Notes: generated by a model from the letters alone, not told the origin. DNA of 64,000 bases from Xiheibacterium sp038325765 (GCA_038325765.1 JBBQJI010000002.1:191881-255880), one strand, 5' to 3'. Numbered from the stretch's first letter, positions 1 to 8,639 are shown. Numbers and translations: made by a program.

Positions 1-50
1 CCCGCGGACGTGATCCCGCGGCGAGCTGCGCGTTGAACGGCGCACATTTC

Positions 51-1679
51 TCAGGCGTGACCTGCGGCGGCCAGCGCGGCGAGCGATGGGCGCGGCAGCG
101 ACACCACGAACCGCGCCCCCCCCAACGGGCTGGTCTCGACGCGCATCTCGCCACCGTGATCGAGCACGATCTTCTTGACGATCGCCAGGCCGAGCCCGGT
201 GCCCTCGGCGCGGGTGGTGTGATACGGCTCGAACACGCGATCGCGCTGGTCTACGGGCACGCCGGGGCCGTTGTCGTCGACGCAGATCTCGATCCACGGC
301 TCGACGACCGCGACACCGACCTCGACGCGCACTGGACCCCGAGCCGCCTCGCGCGCCGACAGCACCGCGTTCTCGACCAGGTTGACCAACACCTGCTTGA
401 GCAGCTGCCGGTCGGCAACCACGACGAGCCCCGGGTCTACCGCGCCGATGACGAGGATGTCGTCCTCGCGTTCGGTCAGGTGGCCGTAGGCGCGCTCGAA
501 CTCCTCGAGCACGCGATGCAGCTCGGTCCGCGCGGCGCGGACCTCGGGCACCTTGGCGAACTGCGAGAAGCTCGTCACCATCCGTCGCAGGCCCTCGACC
601 TCGTCCTCGACGATCTCGACCGCCGAGCGCAGCATGCGGCTGAACTCGGGCGACAGGCCAGGATCCTTCTCGCGAAGCTGCTGCACGGCGAGCTGGATCG
701 GCGTCAGCGGGTTTTTGATCTCGTGGGCGATGCGCCGCGCCATCTCCTGCCAGGCGCCGATGCGCTGCAGATACGCGAGGCGGTTCTGGGCGTGGGCGAG
801 ATCGTCGAGCATGCGGTTGAAGGCCGCGGCGAGCTGGGCGATCTCGTCGCGGCCGCGCAGCCCCGCGCGTGCCCGCAGATCACCCTGCGCGACGCGGGCC
901 ATGACCGACGACAACTGGCTGACCTTGCGCGTGGTGGTGCGCGCGACCCAGACCCCGACGCTGAGCGCGAGGGCGAGGACCGCCGCGCTGGCGATGCCGA
1001 ACACACGGGTCACCGCGGCCTGGATCTCGCTCTTGTCACGCTGTTGGCGGGCGAGCTCACGGCGACGCGCGCCGACCTCCTGGAAGCGATCGTCGATCGC
1101 GGGATCGATCACGTAGACGGCGCGGAGCTGGCCGGCGCTGCGGCCGTCGGGTAGCGCGAGGTCGATGACCGCCTCGTACCACTCGAAGCGATCCTCGGGG
1201 AACGCCTCGGCACGGGAGGCCTCGGCCTGCAACCCCGATGGGCGGACCCACGCCAGGCCGACGAGATCGGGCTCGCGCGCGAGCGCGGCCCGCAGGCGCG
1301 CGCCGTCGTCCGGCACTGCGGCGCCAGCGGTGCTGCGCACCGCGTCGACGAGCGCGAGCTCCAGGGCCGACGCCCTGGTGCGCGCCTCGTACTCGGAGAT
1401 CTTGGCGGCGACGAGCTGGTCGTGCAAAGTGCCGATTTCGTCGGTGGCGAGCACCGCCTGGTCGAGCGCGCCAGCCCAGCGACCGTCGAAGTAGGACACC
1501 GCGAGCCCGACGAGGTAGGCGGACGAGCCGACACACAGCGTGCCGAGCAGCACCAGCGCCGCGACCACCCGGAGCTCGAGTCGGCCCCACCACGGGATCG
1601 GACTGCGCCGCCTCGTCTGCGCGCCACCCGTCGTCGCGCCACCCGTCGTCCCGCCACCCGTCATCGCGCCACCCGTCAT
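51..1679 (-). CDS. NtrY-like membrane sensor histidine kinase
   Basis: Sensor kinase of 542 aa that should autophosphorylate and pass phosphate to a response regulator. An N-terminal Gly/Thr tract is encoded by a 15-bp repeat. TM1 lies near residues 36-60, followed by a periplasmic sensor region to about 225. TM2 lies at 226-246, a HAMP linker to about 300, then the H-box HEIKNPLTP with phospho-acceptor His319. N-box NLVENAV, G1 DDNGPGVP and G2 TGLGLAIVKK are all present, so the ATPase core looks intact. The ATG start overlaps the TGA of the DUF4390 gene (ATGA), implying translational coupling. DUF4390-NtrY pairing is known in other proteobacteria, where an NtrX regulator usually follows. Any such gene would lie beyond position 1. 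An ATG at about 47 opens a frame running off the window, but it is too short to judge. The signal sensed is unknown. Confidence 0.9.
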   Translation of the reverse strand: MTGGAMTGGGTTGGATTGGAQTRRRSPIPWWGRLELRVVAALVLLGTLCVGSSAYLVGLAVSYFDGRWAGALDQAVLATDEIGTLHDQLVAAKISEYEARTRASALELALVDAVRSTAGAAVPDDGARLRAALAREPDLVGLAWVRPSGLQAEASRAEAFPEDRFEWYEAVIDLALPDGRSAGQLRAVYVIDPAIDDRFQEVGARRRELARQQRDKSEIQAAVTRVFGIASAAVLALALSVGVWVARTTTRKVSQLSSVMARVAQGDLRARAGLRGRDEIAQLAAAFNRMLDDLAHAQNRLAYLQRIGAWQEMARRIAHEIKNPLTPIQLAVQQLREKDPGLSPEFSRMLRSAVEIVEDEVEGLRRMVTSFSQFAKVPEVRAARTELHRVLEEFERAYGHLTEREDDILVIGAVDPGLVVVADRQLLKQVLVNLVENAVLSAREAARGPVRVEVGVAVVEPWIEICVDDNGPGVPVDQRDRVFEPYHTTRAEGTGLGLAIVKKIVLDHGGEMRVETSPLGGARFVVSLPRPSLAALAAAGHA

Positions 1680-1680
1680 C
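1620..1680. repeat. Four imperfect 15-bp direct repeats at the kinase N-terminus
   Basis: Units of the type GCGCCACCCGTCRTC are repeated four times. They encode the N-terminal Met/Thr-Thr-Gly-Gly pentapeptides of the histidine kinase and carry two in-frame ATG codons, so copy number could change the start. Confidence 0.75.
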
Positions 1681-2305
1681 GCGCCACCAGATAGAACGGG
1701 TTGGTGCGCAGCTGGACAGTCTCCTCGGCCTCGGCGCGCTCGCCCGCGAGCACGTCGACCAGCCGGCCGAACCACTCGAGGTCGCGGCCCGCCGCCGCCG
1801 TGGAGCTGGCGAAGTCGGCGGGGGGCTCGAGGGGGTTGCGCTGGGCGAAGACGGTGACGAAGTAGTAGGGACCGCCCTCCCCGCGCTCGAGCGCGCTGGC
1901 GGAGCCGACCTCGACGCGATCGAGTCTGACGGCCGCGGCGACTGCGGCGTCGCGTTCGGTGAACGTGCGCTTGGTCCAGGCACCGTTCTCGCGCGCCGAC
2001 ACCACGTAGCGCTGCTTCCACGGATCGCGGCGGATCCGGACCAGCAGCTCACGGGTGCCGACCAGCCGTCGGGTCCCGTGCTGCCACAGCTTGATGGTGA
2101 AGTGCAAGCTGGTGTCGAACCCCGAGTCGATCGACTCGAGCGCGTCCTTGTCGTAGCGACGGAACAGCGTCGGCAGACTCAGCGTCATCACCACCGAGGT
2201 GCCGACCTCCTCGAACACCGCGCGTCGCAACGGCAAGGTGTCGGGCCGCGCCATGGCGACCAGTGGCAGCGCGACGATCGCAGCGAGGCACCGCCGACGC
2301 TTCAC
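1676..2305 (-). CDS. DUF4390 family secreted protein
   Basis: Protein of 209 aa with a cleavable signal peptide (basic MKRRR, then a hydrophobic stretch to about residue 19) and a soluble beta-rich body, as in the DUF4390 family. No catalytic motif is visible and the molecular role is unknown. Members commonly sit directly before an NtrY-type kinase, as here, so a periplasmic accessory or signal-input role is a reasonable inference. Its start overlaps the upstream BamA-like gene by ATGA and its stop overlaps the kinase start in the same way. The three genes are therefore almost certainly one translationally coupled operon. Confidence 0.8.
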   Translation of the reverse strand: MKRRRCLAAIVALPLVAMARPDTLPLRRAVFEEVGTSVVMTLSLPTLFRRYDKDALESIDSGFDTSLHFTIKLWQHGTRRLVGTRELLVRIRRDPWKQRYVVSARENGAWTKRTFTERDAAVAAAVRLDRVEVGSASALERGEGGPYYFVTVFAQRNPLEPPADFASSTAAAGRDLEWFGRLVDVLAGERAEAEETVQLRTNPFYLVAR

Positions 2306-3837
2306 AGCGGGGTCCTTCTCAGCACGTTCCCGACCGAGATGTCGAACGTCCCGGCCGCGGTGTCGATGCGCAGGCCGAGGTTGGCGCCGAAGCCCAGCGG
2401 CGCCACGCGCTGGCCAGCGAGCCGGCGCATGCGCCTCTCGTTGGCGTCACCGACGAGTGTGAACAGCCCCGCGCCGAAGAACAGATCGCCGCCGTACACC
2501 CCGCGGGTGCGGGCGCGGCGGAACAGGGGGATGGTGTAGTCGAGGTCGAGGCGGCCAAAGAGCACGCCGAAGGTGCGGTTGTCGATCCCGGTGCCGAGGA
2601 CGTCGATCGGGTTTCTGGTGGAGTAGCGGATGCCGAGCTCGCGGCCGGGGGTCCAGGCGCTGAGGTCACCGGCGTAGAAACGCTCGAACACGGGCGCACG
2701 CCCGGCGATCTGGCCGCCGGTGAAGCTGGGGGTCAGCCAGTGCCGCCACGGCATGCGGAAGCTGTAGCCGCCAGCGATGACCAGCTTGACGTACTCGTAC
2801 TGGGAGCCGGTCGCGGGCGACGACAGCTGCAGATCGAAGGCGATGCGCGCGCCCTTGCCGGCGAGCACCACGTCGTCGCGCGCATCCCAGACCAGGCCGA
2901 AGTGGACCGACGTCAGTCGACGGGCACCGCGGCGCAGGCCCACGTCGACCGGGACGACGTCGCCGTCCGGCCGCACCCACATCGGCGCCTCGGGCACGAT
3001 GGCGTCGACGCGCTCGAAGCGATAGTCCACGCCCAGCGTGAGCGTCGGCAGCACGGGAAAGGTGAGTCCGACGGTCCCGCCGACCCGGCCGATGTCGACG
3101 GCACGGAACAGCGACGGATCGGGATCGTTCTCGTGGCCCGCCACGCGGTACGGCTCGGCCGACGAGATCACGAACGCCGAGCCGCGCACGCCCAGGGGCG
3201 CGGTGCCCAGCCGCGGCACCTCGGCCGTGAGCTGGTAGGCCTGCTGGCGCCGGCTCTGGGCGATGGTCGGCAGCGTGCCCCACACCAGCGCGCCGCCGAT
3301 GTGCACCGCGCGACCGAGGAAATTGCGCTCGACGACCGAGAGGCCGCCATGGAACGGCGTCATGCGCGACGAGCCGAGGTACACCTCCTGCAGCGACGCC
3401 GAGCTGCGCTCTTGCAGCAACAGCACCAACACCACCTCGTCGTCGCGGCCGGCCACCGGCTCGAGACCGAGCGTGACCGCCTTGAAGTAGCCGGTCGCGC
3501 GCAGGCGGTCGCGGGCTCGGGCGATGCGCGGATCGGCGGGCCACAGCACCCGCGCGCCGGCGACGAGGCCCTCGCGCCGCAAGATGCCGCCTATCTGCCG
3601 CGCCGAGACCTGCTCGCGGCCACGGACCTCCACCTCGGCGATCTGCAGCGCGCGCGTCGTCTCCTCGCCCATCGACGTCGCCGCGCCGTCACCGTCCGCG
3701 GAGGCCGCGCTGCGCTCGACCGGGGTCGCGGGCACGGCCCCAGGCGGCGCCCAGTGGGCGAGCACGATCGACGCGAGGAGCAATCCGGTCACCGACGAGA
3801 TCCGCCTGCGAGTGTACTGCGCCTTGGATCGACGCAC
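2302..3837 (-). CDS. BamA/TamA-like outer-membrane beta-barrel protein (Omp85 type)
   Basis: About 511 aa from a GTG start that gives a good signal peptide (VRRSKAQYTRRR followed by a hydrophobic run). A POTRA-like segment near residues 50-125 contains the ATGYFKAV signature typical of these domains. The rest alternates short beta-strands, consistent with a surface-antigen (D15) barrel. Only one clear POTRA is visible, against five in BamA, so this is a short Omp85 relative rather than the essential assembly factor. It is first in the operon with DUF4390 and the histidine kinase. The frame stays open upstream to 4116, but that extension would overlap the divergent response regulator and lacks a signal peptide. 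Confidence 0.75.
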   Translation of the reverse strand: MRRSKAQYTRRRISSVTGLLLASIVLAHWAPPGAVPATPVERSAASADGDGAATSMGEETTRALQIAEVEVRGREQVSARQIGGILRREGLVAGARVLWPADPRIARARDRLRATGYFKAVTLGLEPVAGRDDEVVLVLLLQERSSASLQEVYLGSSRMTPFHGGLSVVERNFLGRAVHIGGALVWGTLPTIAQSRRQQAYQLTAEVPRLGTAPLGVRGSAFVISSAEPYRVAGHENDPDPSLFRAVDIGRVGGTVGLTFPVLPTLTLGVDYRFERVDAIVPEAPMWVRPDGDVVPVDVGLRRGARRLTSVHFGLVWDARDDVVLAGKGARIAFDLQLSSPATGSQYEYVKLVIAGGYSFRMPWRHWLTPSFTGGQIAGRAPVFERFYAGDLSAWTPGRELGIRYSTRNPIDVLGTGIDNRTFGVLFGRLDLDYTIPLFRRARTRGVYGGDLFFGAGLFTLVGDANERRMRRLAGQRVAPLGFGANLGLRIDTAAGTFDISVGNVLRRTPL

Positions 3838-3871
3838 GCGCAGGCAGAACTCGCCACGCCGGGCGAAGCCC

Positions 3872-3908
3872 GCACGTGCCCGCACATGCAGCAGGCACGT
3901 GCCCGCAC
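3872..3908. promoter_or_regulatory. Paired 14-bp direct repeat in the divergent BamA-like/response-regulator promoter region
   Basis: GCACGTGCCCGCAC occurs at 3872-3885 and again at 3895-3908, 23 bp start to start or about two helical turns. Each copy starts with the palindrome GCACGTGC. It lies between two divergent genes, so it looks like a two-site operator. No binding protein can be named. Confidence 0.5.
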
Positions 3909-3962
3909 GATGCGCGCGGTCGGTCGGCGCGAGCCGGCGATACCCCGCAGGCGACGACACGC

Positions 3963-3975
3963 TACACTGGGGCCG
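3963..3975 (+). promoter_or_regulatory. -10-like TACACT abutting the response-regulator start
   Basis: TACACT at 3963-3968 ends 7 nt before the ATG at 3976 and there is no Shine-Dalgarno between them. This predicts a leaderless mRNA. Confidence 0.6.
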
Positions 3976-4362
3976 ATGCCGCGTACGCGCATCCTCTACG
4001 TCGAGGACAATGCGGCGAACCTCGCCTTGGTACGCAAGGTGCTGGAGCACGCCAGCCAGTACGAGGTGATCGGCGCCATCACCGGTGAGGAAGGCCTCGA
4101 CGCTGCACGCGCCCACGCGCCGGCGCTCATCTTGCTCGACCTCGACCTGCCGGGGATCGACGGATTCGAGCTCGCGCGGCTACTGCAGGCCGACCCAGCC
4201 CTCGCCGCGATTCCGCGGGTGGCGATCAGCGCCAGCGTCATGAAGCAAGAGCGCGATCAGGCGATCGCGGTGGGCTGCGTGCGCTTCATCGAGAAACCGT
4301 TCGACATCGCCGAGCTGCGCGCGGTCGTCGAGCAGGTGCTGGCTGGACGCGCGCTGCCGTGA
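3976..4362 (+). CDS. Single-domain response regulator (CheY/DivK-like receiver)
   Basis: Receiver domain of 128 aa with no output domain. Acidic pair ED follows ILYVEDN; the phospho-acceptor Asp lies in LILLDLDLPGIDGF; the switch Ser is in ISAS and the conserved Lys in EKPF. All key residues are present. Acting as a diffusible phospho-relay or motility/cell-polarity switch is the usual role of such proteins. The ATG was chosen because the receiver fold begins immediately after it and a -10-like box lies 7 nt upstream. The kinase at 51-1679 is a possible but unproven partner. The stop is 1 nt from the stop of the convergent nucleotidyltransferase. Confidence 0.9.
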   Translation: MPRTRILYVEDNAANLALVRKVLEHASQYEVIGAITGEEGLDAARAHAPALILLDLDLPGIDGFELARLLQADPALAAIPRVAISASVMKQERDQAIAVGCVRFIEKPFDIAELRAVVEQVLAGRALP

Positions 4363-4363
4363 G

Positions 4364-5122
4364 TCACCGGGGCGCTCGGCCACCGACGGCGAAGTCTTCG
4401 AGCGCGGCGAGGTCTTCGGGGGTGTTCACGCCGGCGGCCTCGAAGGCGGCGAGCGCGACCGCGACGACATCGCCCATCGCGGCGAGCGGCGCGACGATGT
4501 CGGTCAGGTAGATCTCACCCTGCGCGTTGTCGCGGCGCACCGTCGGCAGCACCGCACGCAGACGATCGAGATCGACGCAGTACGTGCCCGCGTTGCACTC
4601 GCGGATCGCCCGCTCGGTGGCGGAGGCGTCGCGCTGCTCCCGGATCCCGACCACGGCCCCTGTCCCGTCGCGCAGGATCCGGCCGTAGCCTTGGTTGTCC
4701 GCGGGCTCGAACACGCCCACGGCCAGGCCCGCACGCGACCCGTTGCAGGCGGCGACCAGGGCCCGCAGCGACGCGTCACGGATGAGCGGGACGTCACCGG
4801 ACAGCACCAGGACCGGCCCCGAGATCCCCTCGAGCAGCGGCAGCGCGCACAGCACTGCGTGACCGGTGCCGAGCTGTTCGGTCTGCTCGGCGAAGCGCAG
4901 CGGCGGCCCATCGGGCTCACTTGGCCCACCGAGGACGTCCCGCACCTGCTCGGCGCCGTGTCCCAAGACGACGACGATGGGCTCGGCGCCGGCCGAGCAA
5001 GCGGCCCGCAGCACGTGCGTCACCAGGGGCGCGCCATGGAACAGGTGCAGGACCTTGGGCCGGTCGGAACGCATCCGCGTCCCCTTGCCCGCGGCGAGAA
5101 GCACGGCGCTGCAGCGGGTCAC
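4364..5122 (-). CDS. GlmU-like nucleotidyltransferase, uridyltransferase domain only
   Basis: Protein of 252 aa with the sugar-1-phosphate nucleotidyltransferase signature LLAAGKGTRM...PKVLH, EQLGTGHAV, SGDVPLI and GEIYLTDIV. It best matches the N-terminal pyrophosphorylase half of GlmU, which makes UDP-GlcNAc from GlcNAc-1-P and UTP. The left-handed beta-helix acetyltransferase domain, about 200 residues in bifunctional GlmU, is absent: the frame stops soon after the Rossmann-like core. It may act on another sugar phosphate or work with a separate acetyltransferase elsewhere. The GTG start is placed 7 nt after a TAGCAT box. The longer open frame upstream has no support. Confidence 0.8.
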   Translation of the reverse strand: MTRCSAVLLAAGKGTRMRSDRPKVLHLFHGAPLVTHVLRAACSAGAEPIVVVLGHGAEQVRDVLGGPSEPDGPPLRFAEQTEQLGTGHAVLCALPLLEGISGPVLVLSGDVPLIRDASLRALVAACNGSRAGLAVGVFEPADNQGYGRILRDGTGAVVGIREQRDASATERAIRECNAGTYCVDLDRLRAVLPTVRRDNAQGEIYLTDIVAPLAAMGDVVAVALAAFEAAGVNTPEDLAALEDFAVGGRAPR

Positions 5123-5135
5123 GGCGGCGATGCTA
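5123..5135 (-). promoter_or_regulatory. -10-like TAGCAT before the GlmU-like gene
   Basis: TAGCAT (reverse strand, 5135-5130) lies 7 nt before the GTG at 5122, with no ribosome-binding site. A leaderless start is predicted. The rest of the 240-bp gap to 5363 holds TACCGT at about 5304-5309 as a possible promoter for the divergent gene. Confidence 0.6.
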
Positions 5136-5362
5136 CCGACGGCGGCGGGCCCCGCCAACCGTCGCGGGGGCGGCCCAGGTGTGCCGTCACACCGGCCTCG
5201 ACGTGTGCCAAACGCGCTGCGCGCCGCGTGACCGTCCTCGAGGCCACCGTGCACACGCGCGCGATTCCACCGCCAAACCGCCGCGAAATCCGCGTAAGCT
5301 TCGGCTACCGTGGCCTGGGCACCGGGGACGCACTCCCCCGCCTCACCTGCGGAATCGACCCG

Positions 5363-7675
5363 ATGGCCACGGCGCAGGCAGCCTCCGAACCGCAGCTCGG
5401 ATTCCCGACCAAGGGCTCACTGCGGCGTTTCCCGTTCCCGCGGCTCATCCGCGAGATCGCCCGCGCCCACCTGACCGGCAGCCTCTATTTGCTGTCGGGC
5501 CAGACCAAGAAGGTGGTCTTCTTCGAAGCCGGTCAGCCGGTCTTCGTGCGCAGCAACGTGCTGTCCGAGTGCCTGGGCCAGGTGCTCGCGCAAGAGGGCC
5601 TCATCACCCAAGAGCAGTGCGAGCAGACGCTCGAGGCGATCCGCCGCACCGGCAAGAAGCAGGGCGAGCTGCTGGTGGAGATGGGCATCTTGTCGCAGGG
5701 CAACCTGCGCTACGGCCTGCAAGCCCAGCTGCGCGCCAAGCTGTTCGACATCTTCGGCTGGGACGACGGCCGCTACCAGTTCAAGCCCGACGCGATCGAA
5801 GAGACGCCCGGCGTCCGCCTCGACACCACCGCCGAGGGCGTCATCCTCGCGGCGATCCAGGATCGCTACCCCGAAGAGCGCGCCCGCGCGGCCTTGCGCG
5901 ATGGCGGTGGCCAGTTCCCGACCCTCCGTGGCAACGCCAGCGAGTTCGCGACCGAGCTCGGACGCGAGCTGTCGCTCGAAGAATCGTTCTTCGTCGCCGG
6001 CCTCGACGGCAGCCGCACGCTCGACGCGGTGCTGCAGCACGGCGGCGATCCGGCGGTGCCCTGCCCCGCCGCGCTGTTGTATGGGCTGGTGCAGGCCGGC
6101 GGGATCGTGCTGGTCGACGGGGCCCAGCCCGCCCGCAGCGCGCCCGTGCGGCCGGCGTTTCGCGGCGGCGAGGGCGAGGACGACGCGTTCACGCCGGCCT
6201 ACGAGGCGCAGGACGTCGTCACCGAGTACGAGGACACACCGCTGCCCGGCGAGCTGCCCAAGATCCGCGCGCTGCTCGGCGATCACGAGGCGGAGTTCGC
6301 CGGCGTCGAGGACGAGGACGGCGGCACCGGCACACACCACTCGGTGTCCGTCGTCCGCCCCAAGCCCGAGGTGCCCGAGTCCCTCGTCGCCGCCGAGCCG
6401 GCGAGCGTCGAGGAGACCTTCGAGGACGCCATCGATTTCGGCGAGGACGAGAGCTTCGACGGCGTGATGCCCACCGACGATTCGAGCCCGCGGCTCGCGT
6501 CGACGCCCGAGTCGATCCGCGTGCCCGAGCCCATCCCGGAGCTGCTCTCGGACTCGGCATCGGGGCCCTCGCCGCTCGTGGCGACACCGGAGCCCCTCGC
6601 GCCGATGACGACGCCGGCGCCCGGATTCGCGCCCCTGGCCGCACAGGCGGCGCCGCTGCGTCCGATCCAACCGGCGCCGATGGAGCCGCCGCGCCCGGCG
6701 ACCCGCCCCTCCACGGTGGATCGCGACCCGGGTGAGTACTCGTCCCCCGGCAGCCTCACCTTCGATCTCCAGCCCGACGACATCGAGACCTTCGGCGACA
6801 GCAACCACTCGGGACGAGTGAGCGCGAGCGGCGTGCGCCTCGATCCCGACGCGACCGTGCTCGACGTGGGCCAAGGCGGCTTGATGCCGCCCGTCTCCAC
6901 CGACGGCATCGGCCACGACCTCCTCGCGGACGACGAGCTCGACAGCATCCACATCGGCCAGGCGGATCTCGACGGCCTCGAACTGGATCCGGCCAACTTC
7001 GGCGGCGTCGATCTCCAGCCCGACGAGGTCGACCTCGCCGTCGATGATGACCTCGACGAAGTGGCCGCGGTCGATGACGCCGTGCCGGTCCACGACCTGC
7101 TCCCCGAGGATCTCGGCATCGATCCCAACGCCATCGACGACGACCTGGCCCTCGATCCGAACGAACCCCTCGATGCGCCCTCGGTCACAGGTGACCTCAT
7201 GGGCTTCGACGATCTCGACGGCATCGATCTCGGCGACGGCGGCGGAGATCCGCTCTCAGGCCCCGCGCGTCACGTCGGCAGCGAGGCGACGTTCGAGGCG
7301 CCCGCGGATCCCGAGATGCTGGGCGCGGTACGCTTCAGCCAGGCCGAGACGGCGCTGGGACAAGGCGAGTTCGTCGCCGCGGTCGCGCTGCTGGAGGAGG
7401 CCTACGAGAGCGGCTTCGACGTCGCCGAGCTGCACGCGATGCTCGCGTATGCCCGCTTCGAGGCGGCCAACCACGATCCCGAGACCGGCGATCACGCGCT
7501 CGAGCTCCTCGACTACGCGCAGACGATGGACCCCAGCCTCGACATGGTCCACGCCTACCGCGGCGCCATCTACCGCGCCCTGGGCCAGCCCCAGCGCGCG
7601 CGCGAGGCCCTCGACCGCGCGCTCGAGCTCAATCCGTACTGCGAGCTCGCGATGCAGATCATGGACACGCTGTAG
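5363..7675 (+). CDS. PATAN/DUF4388 protein with acidic linker and C-terminal TPR
   Basis: Protein of 770 aa. Residues 1-170 match the PATAN/DUF4388 domain found in deltaproteobacterial regulators (KGSLRRFPFPRLIREIAR, then the helical LGQVLAQEGLIT and GELLVEMGILS motifs). About residues 260-640 are low complexity, rich in Asp, Glu, Pro and Val, and probably disordered. The C-terminal 110 residues form TPR-like helices ending in REALDRALELNPYCELAM. No enzymatic motif is visible. Such proteins are thought to be scaffolds in gliding, polarity or gene regulation, which is inference here. The ATG has only a weak GGA upstream and a possible TACCGT promoter 50 nt away. It ends against a convergent gene. 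Confidence 0.8.
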   Translation: MATAQAASEPQLGFPTKGSLRRFPFPRLIREIARAHLTGSLYLLSGQTKKVVFFEAGQPVFVRSNVLSECLGQVLAQEGLITQEQCEQTLEAIRRTGKKQGELLVEMGILSQGNLRYGLQAQLRAKLFDIFGWDDGRYQFKPDAIEETPGVRLDTTAEGVILAAIQDRYPEERARAALRDGGGQFPTLRGNASEFATELGRELSLEESFFVAGLDGSRTLDAVLQHGGDPAVPCPAALLYGLVQAGGIVLVDGAQPARSAPVRPAFRGGEGEDDAFTPAYEAQDVVTEYEDTPLPGELPKIRALLGDHEAEFAGVEDEDGGTGTHHSVSVVRPKPEVPESLVAAEPASVEETFEDAIDFGEDESFDGVMPTDDSSPRLASTPESIRVPEPIPELLSDSASGPSPLVATPEPLAPMTTPAPGFAPLAAQAAPLRPIQPAPMEPPRPATRPSTVDRDPGEYSSPGSLTFDLQPDDIETFGDSNHSGRVSASGVRLDPDATVLDVGQGGLMPPVSTDGIGHDLLADDELDSIHIGQADLDGLELDPANFGGVDLQPDEVDLAVDDDLDEVAAVDDAVPVHDLLPEDLGIDPNAIDDDLALDPNEPLDAPSVTGDLMGFDDLDGIDLGDGGGDPLSGPARHVGSEATFEAPADPEMLGAVRFSQAETALGQGEFVAAVALLEEAYESGFDVAELHAMLAYARFEAANHDPETGDHALELLDYAQTMDPSLDMVHAYRGAIYRALGQPQRAREALDRALELNPYCELAMQIMDTL

Positions 7676-7690
7676 AGCGGTCCGCGGTGG

Positions 7691-7708
7691 AATCCCGACC
7701 ACGGGATT
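7691..7708. terminator. Hairpin between convergent genes
   Basis: A 7-bp perfect stem (AATCCCG/CGGGATT) with a 4-nt loop sits in the 61-bp gap between the convergent PATAN-TPR and NeuB-like genes. It has no T-tract, so it is at best a candidate bidirectional terminator. Confidence 0.45.
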
Positions 7709-7736
7709 GCACCGTCCCCGAGCGGGTTCGTGGCTG

Positions 7737-8639
7737 CTACGCCGCGCGGACCAGGCGTGGGCGCACCGCCTGCTTGAGCTTGCTGCGGGTCGCCTGCTCG
7801 ACGTCGAGGATCTCGGAGGATCGCTTGGTCAGCGCCCGCGCGATGTTGCGGAGGTCGCGGCCCAGCCGGCGCATGCCGTCGGGCTCGAGCGAGGCGGCGT
7901 GGTCGGTGCCCTTCCACGTGCGGTCCAGCGTGAAGTGGCGCTCGATCCAGGCCGCGCCCAGGGTCATCGCCGCGATGTCGGCCGCGATGCCGAGGTGGTG
8001 CCCGGAGAACCCGATCGCCGAGACCTCGGCGCCGTACGTCTCGCACAGCCGCGTGATCTCGCGCAGGCAGAGGTCGTCTACCGCGACGGGATAACCCGAG
8101 GTGCAGGCGTACAGCACGGTGTCACCGAGGCGGTCATGCGCCGCGAGCAGGTCGAGCAGCGCCCGCTCCTCGCCGTGGGTCGTCATGCCGAGGCTCACGT
8201 GGATCGAGCCGGCGTAGTGCTCGCACAGCCAGGTCATCATGGCGATGTTGGTGTTGCAGGCGCTGGGGATCTTGATCCACTTCGGCTGCAGCTCGGTGAG
8301 CTCACGCGCCGACGTCAGATCCCACGCGCTGCACGAGTAGTCGATCCCCAGCGACTCGCACAGCTCCTTGAGCTCGGCGTGGCGGTCGATGGACAGCTCG
8401 AGGATCTCGCGGTGCTCGCCGTAGGTCCGACCGTAGCTGTGGGTCGGGTCGGGGTGTGGCGCGTCGTACTGGTCGGGGCTGAGCAGCTCCTTGGGGTTGC
8501 GCTTCTGGAACTTCACGCCGTCGACGCGGCAGAACTCTGCCGCCGTCCGCACCAACTCTCTGGCGAGTTCGAAGTCGCCCTTGTGGTTGCAGCCGATCTC
8601 GGCGATGAGCTTGGGAACGTTGTCCGGTCCGATGACCAT
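7737..8639 (-). CDS. NeuB-family (sialic-acid-synthase-like) TIM-barrel enzyme without SAF domain
   Basis: Protein of 300 aa. The family condenses phosphoenolpyruvate with an amino-sugar such as ManNAc or a phosphorylated or bacillosamine-type analogue. Visible motifs are KLIAEIGCNHKGD, GVKFQKR, YSCSAWD, IPSACNTN, CTSGYP, GFSGHH (usually GFSDHT) and GTDHAASLEP. The protein ends after the TIM barrel; the antifreeze-like SAF domain of typical NeuB (about 60 extra residues) is missing. No other nonulosonic-acid genes lie nearby, so the substrate cannot be inferred from context. The ATG was chosen over a longer frame because homology begins at once and a TACGGC box lies 6 nt upstream. Confidence 0.8.
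   Translation of the reverse strand: MVIGPDNVPKLIAEIGCNHKGDFELARELVRTAAEFCRVDGVKFQKRNPKELLSPDQYDAPHPDPTHSYGRTYGEHREILELSIDRHAELKELCESLGIDYSCSAWDLTSARELTELQPKWIKIPSACNTNIAMMTWLCEHYAGSIHVSLGMTTHGEERALLDLLAAHDRLGDTVLYACTSGYPVAVDDLCLREITRLCETYGAEVSAIGFSGHHLGIAADIAAMTLGAAWIERHFTLDRTWKGTDHAASLEPDGMRRLGRDLRNIARALTKRSSEILDVEQATRSKLKQAVRPRLVRAA

Noticed and set aside
33..1154. Long plus-strand reading frame across the histidine kinase gene
   Set aside because: Shadow frame typical of 70% GC DNA; composition is Arg/Ala/His-rich without any motif, whereas the reverse strand encodes a complete kinase.
7737..8639. Sialic-acid biosynthesis cluster
   Set aside because: Only the NeuB-like gene is present; the GlmU-like gene 3 kb away is convergent to a different unit.
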